Assembly: GCF_005160265.1 (NCBI RefSeq)
Contig: NZ_CP039865.1
Location: 4,813,001 to 4,877,000, forward strand
Length of the DNA stretch: 64,000 bases
Reading direction: 5' to 3'
Source of the DNA: Phreatobacter aquaticus
GTDB taxonomy: Bacteria > Pseudomonadota > Alphaproteobacteria > Rhizobiales > Phreatobacteraceae
Below the pieces are notes generated by a model. It made no database searches, had not been told where the DNA came from, and saw nothing but the letters and a program-made list of their open reading frames with translations. Position 1 is the stretch's first letter; the number at the start of each line of letters is the position of its first letter. Positions 62,908 through 64,000 of the stretch are shown one piece after another. A program made the position numbers and the translations under genes.

Positions 62908-63654
62908 ATGGCCGGACATTCACAGTTCAAGAACATCATGCATCGCAAGGGCCGCCAGGATGCGGTCCGCTCGAAGCTGTTTGGCAAGCTGTCGCGGGAA
63001 ATCACCGTCGCGGCCAAGATGGGCCAGCCGGATCCGGCCTTCAATCCGCGCCTGCGTGCCGCCATTCTCGCCGCCCGCGCCGAGAACATGACCAAGGACA
63101 CGATCGAGCGCGCCATCAAGAAGGCGGCCGGTGGTGATGCCGAAAACTACGAAGAGATCCGCTACGAGGGCTATGGTCCGGGCGGCGTTGCCGTCATCGT
63201 CGAGGCGCTGACCGACAACCGCAACCGCACCGCCTCCGAAGTCCGCTCCTATTTCACCAAGTCCGGCGGCAATCTCGGCGAAACCGGCTCGGTCGCCTTC
63301 ATGTTCGACCGCGTCGGCGTGGTGGAATTCGATGCCGGAAAGGCCTCGGCCGATGCCATGCTGGATGCGGCCATCGAGGCCGGCGCCGATGATGTCCAGT
63401 CGTCCGAGAGCGGCCACGAGGTGACCATGTCGGTGGAAGCGCTGGCGGAGGTCTCCAAGGCGCTCGAAGCCAAGTTCGGCGAGCCGCGCAAGTCGGCGCT
63501 GACATGGAAGCCGCAGAACGCCATCGCGGTCGACGACGAGACCGGCGAGAAGCTCATGCGCCTGATGGACAATCTCCACGACAATGACGACGTGCAGAAT
63601 GTCTTCTCCAATTTCGAGCTGTCGGACGCCCTCGTCGCCAAGATGAGCGCCTGA
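62908..63654 (+). CDS. yebC: YebC/PmpR family DNA-binding regulatory protein
   Basis: This 248-residue protein has the three-domain YebC fold, starting [21 protein letters not shown] and continuing with [67 protein letters not shown] and [11 protein letters not shown]. YebC-family proteins act as transcription regulators, and some relieve ribosome stalling at proline runs. In many relatives yebC precedes ruvC; here it is 5 kb away and on the other strand. ATG 62908 gives the canonical MAGHS start. Confidence 0.96.
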   Translation: MAGHSQFKNIMHRKGRQDAVRSKLFGKLSREITVAAKMGQPDPAFNPRLRAAILAARAENMTKDTIERAIKKAAGGDAENYEEIRYEGYGPGGVAVIVEALTDNRNRTASEVRSYFTKSGGNLGETGSVAFMFDRVGVVEFDAGKASADAMLDAAIEAGADDVQSSESGHEVTMSVEALAEVSKALEAKFGEPRKSALTWKPQNAIAVDDETGEKLMRLMDNLHDNDDVQNVFSNFELSDALVAKMSA

Positions 63655-64000
63655 TCCAGGCTGACAATTCAGGACTGCGGACGGCCGATCACTGGACCCG
63701 TCGCTGCGCCAGCGCGCGCGGGGCAGTCGGCCTGCGCGTGCCGCACGAGGGCATTCGGACTTTCCCCAAGTGTTGCCGTCACACCGTCGAACGCCCGGTC
63801 CGCCGGAAAGCACCTTCCGCGTGCAACGCGCGAGCTTTGCCGACTATAGATTGCCTTTCCAGTGCCACGGTTACGCAATCATCCGGCTGACTCGCCGCCA
63901 GTAACGCGATATCCCGTCTTTTGTTTCATGCGCCGTTCATCGCGGTGCTGGAATAGTTAACAGGACCTGAGCGCCCACGGGAAACATGGTGGGCCGGGTG
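63655..64000. other. Gene-free end of window
   Basis: No complete gene is seen in the last 346 bases. An AT-rich patch with TATAGA (near 63845) and a GTTAAC (63956-63961) could belong to a promoter. An ATG at 63986 preceded by GGGAAAC might begin a gene that runs past the edge, but only five codons are visible. Confidence 0.3.

Overview
The window is GC-rich chromosomal DNA from an alphaproteobacterium, most likely of the order Hyphomicrobiales (Rhizobiales). The evidence is the gene set and its order: serC-serA near purA and rpoH, a ruv-tol-pal-ftsH-glmM lineage, RcdA (DUF1465), DUF1192, DUF3297, DUF4139 and Omp25-like barrels. TTAA-N7-TTAA sites of the cell-cycle regulator CtrA also occur. 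I cannot name the genus. There is no integrase, transposase, prophage or CRISPR array; the mobile signal is short palindromic intergenic repeats and one and a half toxin-antitoxin modules.

Layout. 1-6.7 kb: a transglutaminase-like protein, a nitroreductase, and a four-gene leftward catabolic cluster (extradiol-type VOC dioxygenase, alpha/beta hydrolase, malate/lactate-type dehydrogenase, Bug/TTT binding protein) with a divergent GntR/FCD regulator. 6.8-12.3 kb: a complete MacA-MacB-outer-membrane-channel efflux operon with a divergent TetR regulator. 12.3-15.1 kb: tRNA-Glu(CTC), a small membrane protein, an RluA-family pseudouridine synthase and rpoH. 15.1-25.1 kb: a Pro/Ala-rich membrane protein, purA, a DUF4139 protein, an EamA exporter, a membrane protein, and serC-serA with a promoter and a two-hairpin leader. 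25.3-27.2 kb: two outer-membrane barrels, each with a CtrA box. 27.7-38.2 kb: glmM, a HigA-type antitoxin whose RelE-like toxin carries an amber stop, a hairpin-rich gene-free stretch, DUF3297, two c-di-GMP signalling proteins, an aldo/keto reductase and an enolase-superfamily enzyme.

38.8-57.9 kb reads leftward as ruvC, (glycosylase), ruvA, (brnTA on the other strand), ruvB, ybgC, tauE-like, tolQ-tolR-tolA-tolB, (four unrelated genes), pal, cpoB, tilS, ftsH. This looks like an ancestral conserved gene line for Holliday-junction repair and the Tol-Pal envelope machine, broken by insertions. Several junctions carry palindromic repeats. 58-64 kb: an Rsm22-type methyltransferase, an SDR dehydrogenase, a quinone oxidoreductase, DUF1192, rcdA and yebC. 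Between DUF1192 and rcdA lie an exact CtrA box and a strong terminator that may bound an undescribed small RNA.

At least four families of intergenic inverted repeats recur (A: CCTCATCCTGAGGTGCGAG; B: CGTCACCCCCGGCGAG; C: GTCATGGC/GGCATGACG; D: CCCTCCCC/GGGGAGGG with a flanking GTTGGGGTGGGG tail). I found no clearly new multi-gene defence or metabolic system. The most interesting unexplained items are the candidate CtrA-linked small RNA, the hairpin chain at 30.2-30.5 kb, the amber-inactivated toxin, and brnTA inside the ruv genes.
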